The translations under genes and the position numbers were made by a program. Source: Nitrososphaerales archaeon (GTDB taxonomy: Archaea; Thermoproteota; Nitrososphaeria; Nitrososphaerales; Nitrososphaeraceae). From it: DNA of 6,870 bases. Below the pieces are notes generated by a model. It was not told the origin of the DNA. It searched no databases and worked only from the letters and a program-made list of their open reading frames with translations. Shown one piece after another: positions 4,611 through 6,870 of the stretch (position 1 is the first letter of the stretch; each line of letters opens with the position of its first letter). Where the stretch lies: positions 1 through 6,870 of the forward strand of contig JARBAV010000101.1 in assembly GCA_029237515.1 (NCBI GenBank), written 5' to 3'.

Positions 4611-6870
4611 TTTGTGAAATCATCTCTTCTAATGATGATATCGTTTCTCGAATCTTTTGCTTAAATTTCCCACCTCCCTGACCAAATGCATCATTTCCTC
4701 CCCCTGATCCGCCGAGGTTCAGCGAAAGCCGTTGGGCTATATCACCTGCCTTGATCCTTTTTCTCGCCAATTCTCCGACAAATGTAATGACACGTACACC
4801 CTGTCCCTTTCCAATAAGTGCGACAAAAATTAAGTATGGATCGTTCTGGGTCGATGTCTCGCCTAGTGAGATATAGTAATCTTCGCCAAGCTCCTCATCG
4901 TGTATACTAAATAACTTGATTCCATCAGATGAGATCACTTTCGCATCTTTGAAAATCGAATTCATAACAGAGGGAAGAGTTCTTCTCATGACGGCTCTCA
5001 GCTTCCTCTTGGTCTCGTCTGCCTCGTCAACAGATCTACGCAACGATTCAACCACCTTTTCTTTGCTTGCTCCTAAGACGCGCGAGATAGTATTAAGCTG
5101 ATTCTCTTGTTTTTCCACATAATCTATTGCCGCCTCGCCTGCAACAAATTCTAGTCTTACAACACCGTCCTGAATTCTTTCTGTCCTGAAAATCTTTATC
5201 AAGCCAATTTCACCAGTACGATTAACATGAGTTCCTCCGCAGGCTTCTATGTCCCAATCTTTAATATTTACAATTCTGACTTTTCCTGACGGAACTACAC
5301 CTCCTTGATAAATTCTAAAGGAGTAATTTCTTTCTGCCTCAATTCGATCGAAAGTATTTATTAATACCGGACTATCCTGCCTAACAACCCTGTTTGCGGC
5401 TCTTTCTATCCCTTCGATCTCCTCTCTAGTAAGTGATGAGTGGTGGGTAATATCCAGTCTCGCATATCCTTCGTCCTTGAACGCAGAATTTTGCCACACC
5501 CACGGTCCTAGGATACTTCTAGCAGAGGCATTCATAATATGAGTAGATGTATGGTGTTTAGTAATTAGGTCCCTCCTTCTTGGATTTATGCGGATTTTAA
5601 CCTTTTTTCCGGGTAATAGACCCCTTGAGGAACCAACTTTATGAATTACTATTTCATTTTGCTTTGTTACATCCAATACCTTGGTCCCTTCGATATCTCC
5701 GGTATCAGGCTCCTGACCTCCACCCCGAGGATAAAAAATTGTTTGATCAAGTATAACGTACTTATTCTCCACAATGGCAAGGATTTTAGCATCAGACTCG
5801 GTCATCAACTCATGCTCATAATACAATAACCTGGTTGGCTGTAATTCTTCAATGCCTGTAATTGGCTTAAGATTGTGTGTCGGCTGATGAGATTCATGTA
5901 GTTCAGATAGTCGAGCATAAAATGCTTGGGGAATACTTTCAATCGCGCCTGATTCCATAAGGTATTCAGGCGTGATACCATCTGATTCGTACAGTCTTAT
6001 AAGATCATCTACTGAAAGGCTTTCTTTCTTGCCCTTTATTGACGAGGTAATGGAATTCATTCGTTCCTTTGACCCCAGATATCTATTAGACTCAATTTGT
6101 AAAATTGTTCTGACATCCTTCACGTGTTCTTCTAATTCGGGGTACATCCTTTTCAAATATCCGATGTGTATGTCTGCTATATCAGCTAAGTCAAATTTCC
6201 AACCCAATCTTTCTAATATTGCCAATGCCCTTCTAAGAAGCACCCTTAGATTATAGCCACCTCCCACATTAGATGGAATAGAGCCATCGCTAATTGCAAA
6301 GAGTAATGTCCTTGTATGATCAGCGATAGTATACATTGCTTCGAAAGGATTAACTATCTTATTCAAATCTTCAAAAGAGATTTTCATTTCTTTCACAAAG
6401 GTGGACTTGACAGCTCTTAGATCTACCTCGGTTCTCTCTAACGCATTTGAAACATACCTAAAGTAACTTCCAAGTATTTCTTTATCTAGCGTTGTTCCGG
6501 TTTTGCTCATCATCTCATTAATGACTGGACCGAAGGTACAATCGTAACTGGTTGGAGTGCCCATTGTTATCCATGAGAAACGCTCCAATCCTGCCCCCAT
6601 GTCTATAATTCGATGTTTCATTGTTCGATATTCATTTTCGTTTCCTTCAAATTCGGTAAACACCGCATTACCCAGTTCAAGCCCATTGACAAAATATTCT
6701 AATGAATTCCCAAAAGCACCCGCTCCCATCCAGACATCCTCTACGAAAGTAATAGCTGCGGGATCTATTCCCAATATTTTCGTCAACAATTGGTAATCTA
6801 AATCAATACAACGATCCTTCCAATACCCTCCTTCGGCATCTGCGTCGCAGGTTTGTCCTATCATGCAAAA
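4597..6870 (-). CDS. alaS: Alanyl-tRNA synthetase, archaeal type, 5' end beyond window (EC 6.1.1.7)
   Basis: A class II synthetase that charges tRNA-Ala and hydrolyses mischarged Ser- and Gly-tRNA-Ala. The frame stays open to the right edge (TGC and TTT codons precede the first Met at 6864), and archaeal AlaRS is about 900 residues. About 140-150 N-terminal residues, with motifs 1 and 2, therefore lie outside; the Met at 6864 is internal. Counting from that Met: DMGAGLERF (88-96) is the motif 3 region with its arginine, and PSNVGGGYNLRVLLRRA (197-213) belongs to the tRNA-recognition domain. FYPRGGGQEPDTG (377-389) opens the editing domain. HHTSTH (437-442) and CGGTH (542-546) supply the four zinc ligands His438, His442, Cys542 and His546. 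A helical linker (about 577-630) leads to the C-Ala domain with LGGSGGGNDAFGQGGG (717-732). All visible catalytic editing residues are intact. It is first of a leftward pair with leuS; the promoter is outside the window. Confidence 0.98.
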   Translation of the reverse strand, partial: FCMIGQTCDADAEGGYWKDRCIDLDYQLLTKILGIDPAAITFVEDVWMGAGAFGNSLEYFVNGLELGNAVFTEFEGNENEYRTMKHRIIDMGAGLERFSWITMGTPTSYDCTFGPVINEMMSKTGTTLDKEILGSYFRYVSNALERTEVDLRAVKSTFVKEMKISFEDLNKIVNPFEAMYTIADHTRTLLFAISDGSIPSNVGGGYNLRVLLRRALAILERLGWKFDLADIADIHIGYLKRMYPELEEHVKDVRTILQIESNRYLGSKERMNSITSSIKGKKESLSVDDLIRLYESDGITPEYLMESGAIESIPQAFYARLSELHESHQPTHNLKPITGIEELQPTRLLYYEHELMTESDAKILAIVENKYVILDQTIFYPRGGGQEPDTGDIEGTKVLDVTKQNEIVIHKVGSSRGLLPGKKVKIRINPRRRDLITKHHTSTHIMNASARSILGPWVWQNSAFKDEGYARLDITHHSSLTREEIEGIERAANRVVRQDSPVLINTFDRIEAERNYSFRIYQGGVVPSGKVRIVNIKDWDIEACGGTHVNRTGEIGLIKIFRTERIQDGVVRLEFVAGEAAIDYVEKQENQLNTISRVLGASKEKVVESLRRSVDEADETKRKLRAVMRRTLPSVMNSIFKDAKVISSDGIKLFSIHDEELGEDYYISLGETSTQNDPYLIFVALIGKGQGVRVITFVGELARKRIKAGDIAQRLSLNLGGSGGGNDAFGQGGGKFKQKIRETISSLEEMISQTIGR

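Noticed and set aside
5972..6256. Plus-strand 94-codon frame inside alaS, with others at 4295, 4390, 4916, 5641 and 6557
   Set aside because: All are antisense to conserved synthetase sequence and show no family features.
6862..6864. ATG at the right edge as the true alaS start
   Set aside because: The frame remains open to the edge and the product would lack motifs 1 and 2 of the class II catalytic core, so the gene must begin outside the window.

Overview
The window looks like a piece of an ammonia-oxidizing-type archaeon (Thaumarchaeota/Nitrososphaeria). Three things point there: an ESCRT-III-like CdvB cell-division protein of the thaumarchaeal kind, a leucyl-tRNA synthetase of the archaeal/eukaryal type, and an alanyl-tRNA synthetase of the archaeal type. 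The DNA is AT-rich throughout, and the intergenic stretches are richer still. This suggests a low-GC member (for example a Nitrosocosmicus-like or marine lineage), but the sequence alone does not fix the genus.

Layout, left to right. Bases 1-194 are an AT-rich upstream region with a probable promoter. Bases 195-854 (+) encode the CdvB-family ESCRT-III protein, followed by a pyrimidine/T-rich tract that probably ends its transcript. Bases 855-1290 are a 436-base spacer whose only coding candidate is a weak 62-codon reading frame with a TTG start. Bases 1291-1551 (+) encode an unrecognised 86-residue protein with two predicted membrane helices. Its N-terminal tail carries an exact 18-bp tandem duplication. 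Only 32 bp further on, and convergent with it, is the end of leuS (1584-4595, -). It is preceded on the same strand, with a one-base gap, by alaS (4597 to the right edge, -), whose 5' part lies outside the window.

The alaS-leuS pair is almost certainly one transcriptional unit read leftward, with its promoter beyond the right edge. It supplies two housekeeping translation enzymes, both with intact editing (proofreading) domains. The CdvB gene works in membrane remodelling and cell division. It is read in the opposite direction and has its own promoter, with no cdvA or cdvC in view. Nothing connects it functionally to the synthetases.

I see no mobile element, CRISPR array, tRNA or rRNA gene, defence system or biosynthetic cluster. 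This is mostly an ordinary housekeeping region, and the findings are small-scale observations rather than a new system.
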